Part shown: positions 26,405 to 35,002 of the stretch, in pieces
Layout of the letters: the number at the start of each line of letters is the position of its first letter
Position numbering within the stretch: position 1 is the first letter of the stretch
Assembly: GCA_965644315.1 (NCBI GenBank)
Contig: CBFFRQ010000019.1
Coordinates: 372,001-436,000 of the forward strand
Origin: Caecitellus pseudoparvulus
Lineage: Eukaryota; Bigyra: Bicosoecida
Length of the DNA stretch: 64,000 nucleotides
Direction: 5' to 3'
Made by a program: the position numbers and the translations under genes
The notes under the pieces: generated by a model
Seen by the model: only the letters and a program-made list of their open reading frames with translations
Told to the model about the DNA's origin: nothing
The model's database searches: none

Positions 26405-27184
26405 TTAATCGGTATGGAGTAAATATGCACTGTTTGAAGATAATATAAAATTTGGATAAATACAAAAAACACAAGCCCACCTTCCCAATTTCTTTAATTG
26501 TTTTACTTGTTCTTTATCACAATTGCCATAATTTTGAAGTAAATATCCCAGTTGATGAGAGCTTGAGTTTTGAGGGAAAATTACAATATGTGTTGATTCA
26601 TTCAAAATTAAACGTGTTTTTTTATAGTTTGTTAAGTTGTGCGCTATATAGCAAAGGCTCATATTTTTATGACGCCCCATAATGCATATATCATCAATAA
26701 TTTTTAATACCTCGTTTAAAATTGGCTTTTCTAAAGTTTCAAAATCATCAAAAATATAAAAGCCTTCGTTATCTTCGTTGTTAATATCAAATGCTTGAAT
26801 AAAATCCTCAATATCGACCCTTGTTATAAAATCTAATTCATCCAGTGTTTCATCTTTCATAAGTTTTGAAATTAAATAAATTGGTAGTTCAGGATTTAAT
26901 CTATGATAATTATTTATTATTATTTTTGCTTGGTATGATTTACCAGAGCCAGAAGCACCAGCAATATAAAAAATATCACGTTTTCCTTTCTTTGTGTTGG
27001 GTAAAATATTATATATTAAATCCGCTGGTAAATCAATACGTTTTTTTCCGTGGTGTTTATCACTGAGACATAATAATTTATTAAAATTCTTGTTATTTTC
27101 ATCACCTTTAACTATTGCTACAGGATTAAAAGAACCCTTTTTAATTTTTGGGCTGTTATAGTCTAGCAATTCAAAGCCAACCAT
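26405..27184 (-). CDS. FtsK/HerA-superfamily DNA-packaging ATPase (block B)
   Basis: 259 residues. Walker A is GASGSGKS near residue 76, Walker B is GFYIFDDFE near 141. It is highly similar to the block A ATPase over its length. The upstream region has a TATA-like run but no TCTA. A hairpin at 27225-27316 separates it from the coiled-coil gene. Confidence 0.88.
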   Translation of the reverse strand: MVGFELLDYNSPKIKKGSFNPVAIVKGDENNKNFNKLLCLSDKHHGKKRIDLPADLIYNILPNTKKGKRDIFYIAGASGSGKSYQAKIIINNYHRLNPELPIYLISKLMKDETLDELDFITRVDIEDFIQAFDINNEDNEGFYIFDDFETLEKPILNEVLKIIDDICIMGRHKNMSLCYIAHNLTNYKKTRLILNESTHIVIFPQNSSSHQLGYLLQNYGNCDKEQVKQLKKLGRWACVFCIYPNFILSSNSAYLLHTD

Positions 27185-27224
27185 TATATATTTATAGTTT
27201 ATATATTTTTTATAAATTTTTAAA

Positions 27225-27316
27225 AAAAAGATTTACAAAAAGTTAAAAAATGTTATTGTTTTAGTGTAGGCTTAGCGGTGGGTTAAATAGTTTTTCAACT
27301 TTTTGTAAAACTTTTT
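27225..27316 (-). terminator. Inverted repeat at the 3' end of the coiled-coil gene (block B)
   Basis: Arms 27225-27244 and 27297-27316 are 20 nt long with one mismatch and again overlap the stop codon of the coiled-coil gene. The left arm (AAAAAGATTTACAAAAAGTT) is nearly the block A arm, while the loop sequence is unrelated. Conserved arms with a diverged loop suggest a selected RNA hairpin. Confidence 0.65.
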
Positions 27317-29207
27317 ATTTAAATATTCCAAGAGCTTTACCCATTGAATCTCCGACATCTTGCATCCAATTTATCAAACCTCCAGAACCAGCACCAACAA
27401 TAAATTTTTGTGTGAATTGTTCAGGGCTTAAATAGCGTCCTTGTCCAACTAGTGGGCGGTCGTCGTCGCTTTCTTCTCCTGTTCCATCTCGGAGCATACG
27501 TTGGACATCGTCAATAAGTTCCTGTGGGGGTGGTGTGTCATCATCCGAGATAGAATCAAAATAACCGAGTGACTCTTGTAATGCTGTTATTTCATCAATT
27601 AATTTTCTTCGTTGGACTCTTTCCGCTATTGATATATCTTCTCCTTTTTCTTTCATATGTTTGCTGAGTTTCTTTTGAAGTCCTTTTAATTTCTTTTCTT
27701 TTTCTTCATCTGTTAAATATTCCAATGGGTTTAATTTCGCATCTCGTATATCAATAGCTCTTTTTAATTCTCTAACCTGTTGTTGGAGTCCTTCACGCTC
27801 CTTTTTTTTACCCTTTCCTCTTGCTTTCTTTCCGTATCTTGTAATATGATTTAATAATCTTTCTCTTGCATCCTTCAATTGTTGCTCTAGTTGAACTATT
27901 TCAAACTCTACCCTATCTCTTTGAACGTCTTCAAGTTCGCCGACTTGTTCCGCCTCTGTGTCTGTTAGTTCTTGTGTTTCTCCGTCAATATCTTGTAAGA
28001 TTCTTTGCATATCATCAACCAACCTTAAGCTTGCTTGTTTTTCTGCATCTTTATTGTCTTCTAAAAATTTTAAGCCTTCTCTTAATCGTTTAATTCGTTG
28101 TTTTTGCTCAAATTGTTTTTCTTTATCTTGTTGTTTCTTTGCTCTTTGTTCTTCCTCTCTAATTGCTTTCTTTAAATCTGCTTTAAATTTTCTTAAATAT
28201 TCTTGAACGTCTCTTCTGTCCTTTAAGTTTGCTATATTATGCTGGGTTTCTTTTGTTATTCTTCCTGTAGTTCTCCCTTGGGTGCTTCGTCTCGTTGTTG
28301 CTTTCACATAATTTTCAATTTTTTTATATGCACTAACTGGCAGTAAATCTTTTAAATCATCTAATCCATTTTTAACCTCTTCATTAATTCGCTTCATATC
28401 TTCATTAAATAAATCATTCTTTTTGGCTTCTATAATTTGGTTAAAATCGCCGTCAAATTTTTGCTTTCTGTCTGATGGGTTCATATTATAGCTATTTATT
28501 AGGGATTGTAAAACTAAATATATTTTAAAAATAACTTCATAATAATTAACACGCTCCAAATAGTCTAAATATGTGGATGCTACTTTTTTATATACTACTG
28601 GTTCTCCTGTCCTTGATTGTTTTATATCCTTTCCGAATAAATCACGACCTATAAATAATTTCTCCATATTTCCTAAATAATTATCTAAATGTGTTTCTGT
28701 TATTTGGGCGTATCTTTCTAATGAACTTATTGATAATCCTAAACCATAAGCTTTTAAATTTCCTAACACCTGTTTTGCTTCTTTGGCGTTATTTGTTACT
28801 TCCTTTAAAGAAAAATCAACGTTGGAAAGCTCACTAAAAAATAATTCTAATGATGTTTTTACAGTTTCAGGCGTTTCTATATCATCACGTTTTGGAGGTG
28901 GAAGCCCTAAATTTAGCGTTTTTAGTTGTTCTGCTCGTCGTTTTAATTGCTCTCTTACTTTCGTATTATCACTAAGAACACCACCTCGCATATTTCCTAA
29001 TACCATATTATAATTTAATTGATTACTGTTTCCGCTGAAGCTATCAAGCCTATTAAATGAGCCCTGAGGTTGTGGTTTAGGTAATTTATATAAACCTTTT
29101 AAAAATCGTTCTTCATTTTTAGCGGTTTGTTTTAATCTATTTAATACGTTTCTTTTTGAATAATTCGCATATTTCAAATGAAATAAATCTCTTTCTTTAT
29201 TACTCAT
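27315..29207 (-). CDS. Coiled-coil virion-associated protein (block B)
   Basis: 630 residues. It shares with block A the N-terminal GSFNRL segment, LERYAQITETHLDNYLGNME and the GRDLFG motif, and a C-terminal LVGQG (586-590) plus IVGAG (603-607), both fitting the adenain consensus. The middle is a long charged coiled coil that has diverged strongly in sequence but not in character. Probable internal virion or scaffold protein. Confidence 0.68.
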   Translation of the reverse strand: MSNKERDLFHLKYANYSKRNVLNRLKQTAKNEERFLKGLYKLPKPQPQGSFNRLDSFSGNSNQLNYNMVLGNMRGGVLSDNTKVREQLKRRAEQLKTLNLGLPPPKRDDIETPETVKTSLELFFSELSNVDFSLKEVTNNAKEAKQVLGNLKAYGLGLSISSLERYAQITETHLDNYLGNMEKLFIGRDLFGKDIKQSRTGEPVVYKKVASTYLDYLERVNYYEVIFKIYLVLQSLINSYNMNPSDRKQKFDGDFNQIIEAKKNDLFNEDMKRINEEVKNGLDDLKDLLPVSAYKKIENYVKATTRRSTQGRTTGRITKETQHNIANLKDRRDVQEYLRKFKADLKKAIREEEQRAKKQQDKEKQFEQKQRIKRLREGLKFLEDNKDAEKQASLRLVDDMQRILQDIDGETQELTDTEAEQVGELEDVQRDRVEFEIVQLEQQLKDARERLLNHITRYGKKARGKGKKKEREGLQQQVRELKRAIDIRDAKLNPLEYLTDEEKEKKLKGLQKKLSKHMKEKGEDISIAERVQRRKLIDEITALQESLGYFDSISDDDTPPPQELIDDVQRMLRDGTGEESDDDRPLVGQGRYLSPEQFTQKFIVGAGSGGLINWMQDVGDSMGKALGIFK

Positions 29208-29270
29208 ATATATTAAATAAGGATATTTTATTTTTATTGTTATATTAATTAATTAACGATAAAATAAAAT

Positions 29271-29912
29271 TTAATCTAATAAATGATTTTGTTTTATGTA
29301 TTTTGAAGCTTCCCCAAGGCTCATATTATGCTCTTTCATCAGTTGTGAAACTAATTTATTCCGTTTTTTTTGTTTTTCTGATAATTTTCTGGGTTTTTTA
29401 GCTTTTTTCATTTTGCCATATCCGACTGCCTCTAAACCTGCTTTAATATGTTGTCCATATGGAAGAGCTGGAGAAATGGCTTTTATTACCTTTCCTGCGG
29501 GCTTCCACACCATATCGAACCCTTTCTTAAAGTCTTTCCAAAAGCTACCACCTTTAATATGTCCGAGGTGCTTCTGTAATTCTTCCGCATATTTTTCGCC
29601 TAATTTCTGACCCCCTAAAAATTCACCCTGCTCACGGTCTGGAATTTTAGCCTTTTTAGCTCGTTTTCCTCCTACGGTTCTTTTTGTGCTTCCTAATAGA
29701 CCCTCGAGGCGTTTATCTGTATATGGTTCGGTGTTTAATTCGCCATAACTTCGTCCTCCGTAAGTGCGGTTATGTTGTGATGGTAAGTGAATAAGTTGCG
29801 GAAAATATACTGTATGACCTTTACCCCCTTCAACTGTTGAATTTTCAAGGGTTCGTGATTGTTCCATATTTAATAATAAATCCCTTAGTTCTTGGTTTTC
29901 TACTTGTGACAT
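29271..29912 (-). CDS. pVI-like amphipathic virion protein (block B)
   Basis: 213 residues. An IKGGS site (119-123) is followed at once by an amphipathic Trp/Phe-rich helix (FWKDFKKGFDMVWKPAG), matching the block A layout. The basic tail ends in a similar helix pair (MSLGEASKYIKQN). The N-terminal 100 residues are more diverged. Likely endosome- or membrane-active, by analogy to adenovirus pVI only. Confidence 0.58.
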   Translation of the reverse strand: MSQVENQELRDLLLNMEQSRTLENSTVEGGKGHTVYFPQLIHLPSQHNRTYGGRSYGELNTEPYTDKRLEGLLGSTKRTVGGKRAKKAKIPDREQGEFLGGQKLGEKYAEELQKHLGHIKGGSFWKDFKKGFDMVWKPAGKVIKAISPALPYGQHIKAGLEAVGYGKMKKAKKPRKLSEKQKKRNKLVSQLMKEHNMSLGEASKYIKQNHLLD

Positions 29913-29941
29913 ATAATATATATAACTATATTTTTTTTTCC

Positions 29942-31923
29942 TTAGCGTAAAATAAATTCTTTAGTGTGAATATTTAAAATATTTTTTAAGATATCTTTTA
30001 ATTTATTTAGGTTTTGCTCCATTGTTTGAGGTTGTTTTAATATTGTTCTTATAGTTTGTAAAATATTATTTTCCTTTTTTAAATAGGAATTTACACTGTA
30101 TATATTAGATAACCTATAAATAAAACTTTCTATCGTATTTTTTATTTTATCGTTATTTGTTCTTGTTTCTAAATTTATTAACGTTAAAATAGCTACAATA
30201 TCATTTATTACACTGTATAATATGCCAACTTCACCATTAAAAAAATTTGTTAATTCTTGTAGTCGTTTTAATGTTTTTTCTTTTATTTTGTCGCTTTTAT
30301 TATATGTGTAAATATGTTTTAGTTTGGAGTATTCACGTTTTAAAGCCTTATAATATTCACCTTTCATTATATACGTTTTTATTTGGTCGTTTAGTGTGTC
30401 TTTAATATTTACTCTATAATTATTTATTCTTTTATTTTGCTTATCCCTTAATTCGTATATTATGGAAAAATCCATATATTTATTTCTTGTGAATCCTAAA
30501 GCGTCTATTTTTATTAATCCATCCGTTTTAAATGCTTGTTTTAGTGTGATTGTCTCGCCGTTTAATAGTGTTTTTTTTCCGTTTAATACTTCATCAGCAG
30601 TCCAACGCATAATATGAAATCTTAAAGCGTCTTTTATTTCTGCTAATTCTGCAGGTGTTGGATTTTCCTTAATTAATTTATATAATTTGGCTTTTTCTGT
30701 TTCGCTTAAAAATGATAACTTATTTTTTATATCTTCCTTTATTTGGCTTGGTTTGTATCCTATTAATTTATTATTTTTTTTATAAATATTGGGTAAAATT
30801 TCAAATGGTCTATATTCACCGATTTTTATATCATCATAAATTAAATATATATTTTGTGCTTTTATTAATTCTTTTATTTTATTTTGAAATTCTTTAACAA
30901 ATTTATTTAAATTATCAACTTTAACGACTTCATATAAATCAAAATCTGAGGGGTAAATAGTCGCTTTTATTGCAGACGAGCCCATAACCTCAACATTATT
31001 TATATTAAATGAAAGAGCTTTTATTATTTCTATTGTATCGATTCCGTAATTTTGAGGCTTTTTTTTTGTTAATACTGACCCAGCACCCGTTATTTTATTC
31101 CACCAAGCCCCAAGGCGTGTGGCTACCTTTGACACTGGCGATAAATAAGAAGCGTTTTTTTTAAATTATCGTAAATCTCGGATATATCCTGATATATAAA
31201 TTTTGTTGTTCTGTCACTGCTTAAATTATTAGCTTCTAAAATTGATAATATGAAATTTTGGCAATTATTACTAAATGCATCATAATCAAAATATTTTTTA
31301 TCGCCCATAAATTCCCTTGTTTTTTTTAACATTTGATTTAAATTTAAGCCTCCTTGATATTTTTCAACTGGTGTGCTTTCGCTGTGTTTATTTTGTTTTA
31401 CATTAAAAGACACGTTTATTTCTGCGTTTTTCTCAACCACTACATAACGCCCATTAATAGAACAAATTAAAGATAAATGAAAAAAATTATCAAATCCGTA
31501 ATTATGCATAAGTTCCTTAAAATAACCAAAAGAAAGCGTATTTAATATATTAATTAAAGTTTTTTGAACTGGTGTGCGAACTATCATAATATTAGTTATT
31601 GGTTTATCGCCTACTTCTTTTAATGTGCGTTTTGTTTCGTTCGTGTAATCTGTGCGGTAATTAAAAGGCTTTGTTATGTTATCTTCAATCCTATCTATTG
31701 GTTTAAATTTATCTTTTACTTTATTATAACCTTTCTTTAAAAATGAAAATGTTGAACTTGCACCTTTACGGAAAAAATCACCGATTCCTGAGCCGTGGAA
31801 GCTACTTAATATAATTTGTTTTAATTCTGCTTTTTTTATTTGTTTTGGTGGATATTCTCCATAAAGCTCTTTATATAATCCTTTTAATTCCGCTTTTGTT
31901 AAATTATACGCTTGAGCTTTCAT
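29942..31923 (-). pseudogene. Papain-fold plus nucleotidyltransferase gene with a frameshift (block B)
   Basis: The homologue of the block A 667-residue protein is split into two overlapping frames. 31123-31923 codes the SAP-like start and papain-like domain (His149, Cys221 in NNCQNF), and 29942-31135 codes the nucleotidyltransferase (GSSAIKATIYPSDFDLYE, DFD pair kept). The break maps to a run of eight A residues (8 T on the plus strand, 31155-31162); the homology predicts a run of a different length. The rest of both frames is open and conserved, so this is a recent lesion, a sequencing error at a homopolymer, or a slippery-site frameshift. Confidence 0.7.
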
Positions 31924-31977
31924 AATGTATATATATAATAGGTTGATAATTTATTTAAATAAAATATTTATTAATAC

Positions 31978-32169
31978 TTAATTTAAATTATTGTATTCTT
32001 TTAATAGTTCTACATATTCATTTATCTCGTGAGGTAAAAAATATATTGAAATTTGAGAATAAAAAAACGGACGGTTAATATCCATAAATCCACTAATGCT
32101 CTCATTAAATCGCTCTTTTAATGAAACAGTTTTTAAATATTGTTGATTGGTTTTTGAGATGAACTCCAT
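31978..32169 (-). CDS. Small unknown protein at the right end of block B
   Basis: 63 residues from the ATG at 32169, or 67 from 32181. No recognised motif; the composition fits the viral DNA. It occupies the place where block A has polB, so block B loses collinearity here. Low confidence that it is expressed. Confidence 0.35.
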   Translation of the reverse strand: MEFISKTNQQYLKTVSLKERFNESISGFMDINRPFFYSQISIYFLPHEINEYVELLKEYNNLN

Positions 32170-32496
32170 ATAATATCCCATATAAATAAATCTTTAAGTG
32201 GTTTTGTTTAAGTATAAAAATAATAAAAAAATAACAATTGAAGAGGCTTTTATTATATACTCTATTATTTATTTTATTGGTGATGCCTTTTAATATCTCA
32301 TTTGATGAAGCCTATTTTATTGATTGATTGACTGATTAATAAAATAATTAATTGACTGATTGAATAAATATATATTTTCCCTAGCACTTTTTATATCCCT
32401 AACTATTTTTATTTATTTTTTAAAAATTTATTGATTGAGCGAATGTATGAAGGTTTTATATGCTTTTAGAAGGTTATACTGTTTTAGGGTAAAAAT

Positions 32497-32569
32497 AAGG
32501 GTTAAATCCCTAAAAAAAAAAAACTTTTTTTATTTTATTATTTCTGAAAGATATTATTTTTTTTTGGGG
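32497..32569 (+). repeat. 73-bp direct repeat, copy 1
   Basis: Starts AAGGGTTAAATCCCTAAA and ends in a T-run followed by GGGG. It matches copy 2 at 32633-32705 with a few substitutions and the same length; the period is 136 bp. Confidence 0.7.
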
Positions 32570-32632
32570 TAATTTTAAAATTTTAACCCTAAAAACTTTA
32601 ATTATTTATATTTTTATTATTAGGGACTAAAT

Positions 32633-32705
32633 AAGGGATAAATCCCTAAAAAAGAAAAACTATTTTTATTTTATTATTTATAAAAAATATTATTTTTTTT
32701 TGGGG
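32633..32705 (+). repeat. 73-bp direct repeat, copy 2
   Basis: Starts AAGGGATAAATCCCTAAA and ends in the same T-run plus GGGG. Each copy also contains a small inverted pair (AGGG...CCCT). The position just inside the host junction suggests an element-end repeat. Confidence 0.7.
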
Positions 32706-32932
32706 ACTTTATATTATAATATTTTCTTACGAAAATCCTTTTAATTTCCCATATGAGAAATACCATAAAATATAATTTCGCAGAAATTAAATTACGTAGT
32801 AAAGGGAAGAATGAGAAATTAGCGGAGCGATTTTATTTCTCCTTCTTCTTGTTGTTTGCACTCGTTGCCGCCGCTTGTTCGTGGCAGTTGCAAGCTGTTC
32901 TGGCGGCAGGGCGCCCGCAGGAGGGCCCATTC

Positions 32933-33976
32933 ATGGACGCTGACATTGCTGCGGCTGCCCTGCGTGCCGCCCCCGGGCCGGGGCAGGCTGCCACCGCGAA
33001 CCCCGACATGCCCCAGTTGCCGGCCTGCCCGGCATGCGGCACGGCAGGTGGCAACGGGCGACAGTGCACCCCCCTCACAGAGCTGCTGCAGGCCAAGGCA
33101 GTGCATGCAGCACCGGCCTTGAGTGGCAGTGACAGTGATGTGGAGGGCGAGGGGGCGGTGGGCTCCGCTGCAATGCGACGGCGTGTGGCGAACCTGTGGC
33201 CGTCGCGCACGCTGAAGCTGTTGGGGCGAGTCACCCCCGACGCCGCCGCAGACGCCGCCCTCGTCTCCACGCTGGCGCTCACTGCTGCCGCCATCCCCTG
33301 CTCTGCAGAGGGCGCAGCTCTCCTGCGCCACCTGCCGCCTGCAGTGTGGGGCACCAGTGCGAGAAGGCAGCGGCAGGGTGCCTCCGCTGCCCTGGCGGCA
33401 CTGCACCTGTACTGGGCGGCGCTGTCCGCCCCCCAGCCTGACACGGCCACAGTGCGTGGGGCATGGGAGGCACTGACCAGCCGCATCGCTCCCATGGTGC
33501 AGGATGCAGAGCTGGCGGGCAGCCTGGACCAGTTACATGTGGCCGACCTGCCGCATGCACACCAAGCCCGCCTGGCACGGGGGCTGCTGTGCGGGCACGC
33601 CTGGGTATATGTGGGGTGGCAGCGCCTGCAGTCAGAAGTGGGTGCACCTGGGCTGCCCGCGCTGCATGCTGCCCTGGACGCAGGCACTGCCACCGTGGAG
33701 TCGGTGCTGGCGGCCTCCTCCGGACCGCACCAGGCAGTGACATCTCACGTTGCGGCGACAGTGCTGGTCCGGGCCCTGGGGCGTGCAGCAGGCCACGCTA
33801 CTGGCGTGCGTTGGAAGCTGGCGGCTGGCCTCGTGCCGCGAGGCGATCAGCTGCGCAAGGCGGACCACGAAGCCCTGGCACATGCCCAGCTCACGCCAGC
33901 ATACGGCTGCCTCGCACACGCTGTCCTGGCCGACCCCTTTGAAGCAGTGAAGAGGAGATCTGGGGGCGCAAAGTAG
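32933..33976 (+). CDS. Unrecognised host gene abutting the viral junction
   Basis: 347 residues from the ATG at 32933. The same frame stays open upstream to an ATG at 32753 inside AT-rich viral DNA, which would add 60 residues including a hydrophobic stretch (FFLLFALVAAACSW). The protein is Ala/His-rich with a CPACGTAGG cysteine pair near the start. I recognise no domain. The host gene may have lost its natural 5' end when the element inserted, or may begin at 32933. Codon use is host-like only from about 32,850. Confidence 0.5.
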   Translation: MDADIAAAALRAAPGPGQAATANPDMPQLPACPACGTAGGNGRQCTPLTELLQAKAVHAAPALSGSDSDVEGEGAVGSAAMRRRVANLWPSRTLKLLGRVTPDAAADAALVSTLALTAAAIPCSAEGAALLRHLPPAVWGTSARRQRQGASAALAALHLYWAALSAPQPDTATVRGAWEALTSRIAPMVQDAELAGSLDQLHVADLPHAHQARLARGLLCGHAWVYVGWQRLQSEVGAPGLPALHAALDAGTATVESVLAASSGPHQAVTSHVAATVLVRALGRAAGHATGVRWKLAAGLVPRGDQLRKADHEALAHAQLTPAYGCLAHAVLADPFEAVKRRSGGAK

Positions 33977-34101
33977 GTGCAGTAGATGGGCTATGTCAAA
34001 ATTAAATGACACCATCCTTCGTACTGCCTTTTAACGCCCTTCCGTGTGCGAGGGAGGCGTGTCCCGCCTGGCTGGGCCAAGGGGAGTCAATTTCCGCAGC
34101 C

Positions 34102-35000
34102 ATGCAGCTGCTGTCCCTGGCACAGCTGCAACGCTCCGCCCTGCACACAGGCATGGCGCTGTCACTGGTCACCGGACTGGCTCCCTCCCTGACGTGCTAT
34201 GAGATGCTGGCTGCTCAGAGCACGCTGCAGTACAAGCCCCAGCGATTCCTTGTGTTTCTTGCAGACAACATTGTTGGAGGCGCATTTGCACTGGCCATGG
34301 CGTCCTGGGAGCTCGGGGCCAACCGCGTCGTGAACGTGGCTGCAGCAGTGCTATATTTAGTTGCATATGCATGGGCTGCCGGGGGACATCGTGGCTGGCA
34401 TGTGCTGGGGTCAGCTGCAGCCTTGGCGCTTGCAGCTTCCGCCTGCTGCGCTGCCGTGCTGCACTGGCGCAGCAGCGATGATGCGACAGCCCTGCTTGGC
34501 AGTGTAAGCACGGCATCAGGCTCTGTACAGGCTCTCCTTCCACTGCTGCAGCTGGTGTGTGCATTGCCGCAACGCCTGCCCATGATTCCCGCAGGGGCAG
34601 GCATTCCACTCCTCGCATCCTTGCGCAGCCCACGATTCTTTCCAGCGGGGACGCACGCAGTATCCCCGTTCCATGGGTCTTCATGAGTGCAGTGTCAGGG
34701 TGTGTACCGCCTCTGGCATGCTGGCCGCGGGATCGCACATGCACCCAAGCTGTCGACTGGCGCTTCAAACGCAGTACTGCGTGGCTGGTCTGGTCGTGGC
34801 TGGCCCGGAACCCGTACACGGCCGTCTCCTGCCTGGCGTCTGCGGGGGCTGCATACACGCAGCTCGCCGTTGCATGGGGTCTCAGGTCCTCGCAAGAGCA
34901 AGGCAAGAAACCCGAGCCGGTGCCGGACTCACCACAAGTGCACGAAACGGCGGGAGCAGGGATACGGCGGCGACGGGCAAAGCTGCCGCCCAAGGAGTGA
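34102..35000 (+). CDS. SWEET/MtN3-like membrane transporter (3 exons)
   Basis: Exons 34102-34556, 34646-34699 and 34775-35000 join in frame with GT-AG introns of 89 and 75 bp, giving about 244 residues. The protein has six or seven hydrophobic segments in two similar halves. The first half reads GLAPSLTCYEMLAAQST...YKP, like the SP...K-ST signature of SWEET sugar transporters. The second half has PLLQL, then SIPVPWVFMSAVSG, then ARNPYTAVSCLASAG, like the (K)DPFIAIPN-G segment. The tail is basic. Length and topology fit SWEETs (220-290 residues); a PQ-loop relative is the alternative. It ends 2 bp from the convergent kinase gene. Confidence 0.55.
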
Positions 35001-35002
35001 CC

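Larger units (their letters stand above)
32190..32750. other. AT-rich non-coding end of the viral region
   Basis: No gene seen. It begins with short TGATTGATTGACTGATT-type simple repeats (about 32,320-32,365), followed by AGGG/CCCT-containing AT-rich sequence and two long imperfect direct repeats. It is probably the terminal region next to the host junction. Confidence 0.55.
1..32840. mobile_element. Endogenous polinton-like virus / virophage-type element with two morphogenesis blocks
   Basis: The whole stretch is AT-rich, intronless and almost entirely coded on the minus strand, and it stops abruptly against GC-rich DNA at about 32,840. It contains the hallmark set of the polinton/PLV/virophage group: rve integrase, protein-primed-type PolB, SF3 helicase, FtsK/HerA-like packaging ATPase, adenain-type protease, double-jelly-roll-type major capsid protein and penton protein. 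Block A spans 1 to about 19,870 and continues beyond the left edge. Block B spans about 20,538 to 32,200 and repeats only the virion genes. No terminal inverted repeat could be recognised because the left end lies outside the window. It may be one element with a duplicated module or two adjacent insertions. Confidence 0.9.

Noticed and set aside
1-32750. Reading the AT-rich half as a mitochondrial or plastid insertion
   Set aside because: The genes are of the polinton-like virus type (capsid, protease, packaging ATPase, protein-primed-type PolB, integrase) with no organelle genes.
32819-33743. Long minus-strand frames opposite the junction gene
   Set aside because: In GC-rich coding DNA the other frames stay open by base composition. 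The minus-strand products are Arg/Cys/His-rich without domains, as expected of shadows.
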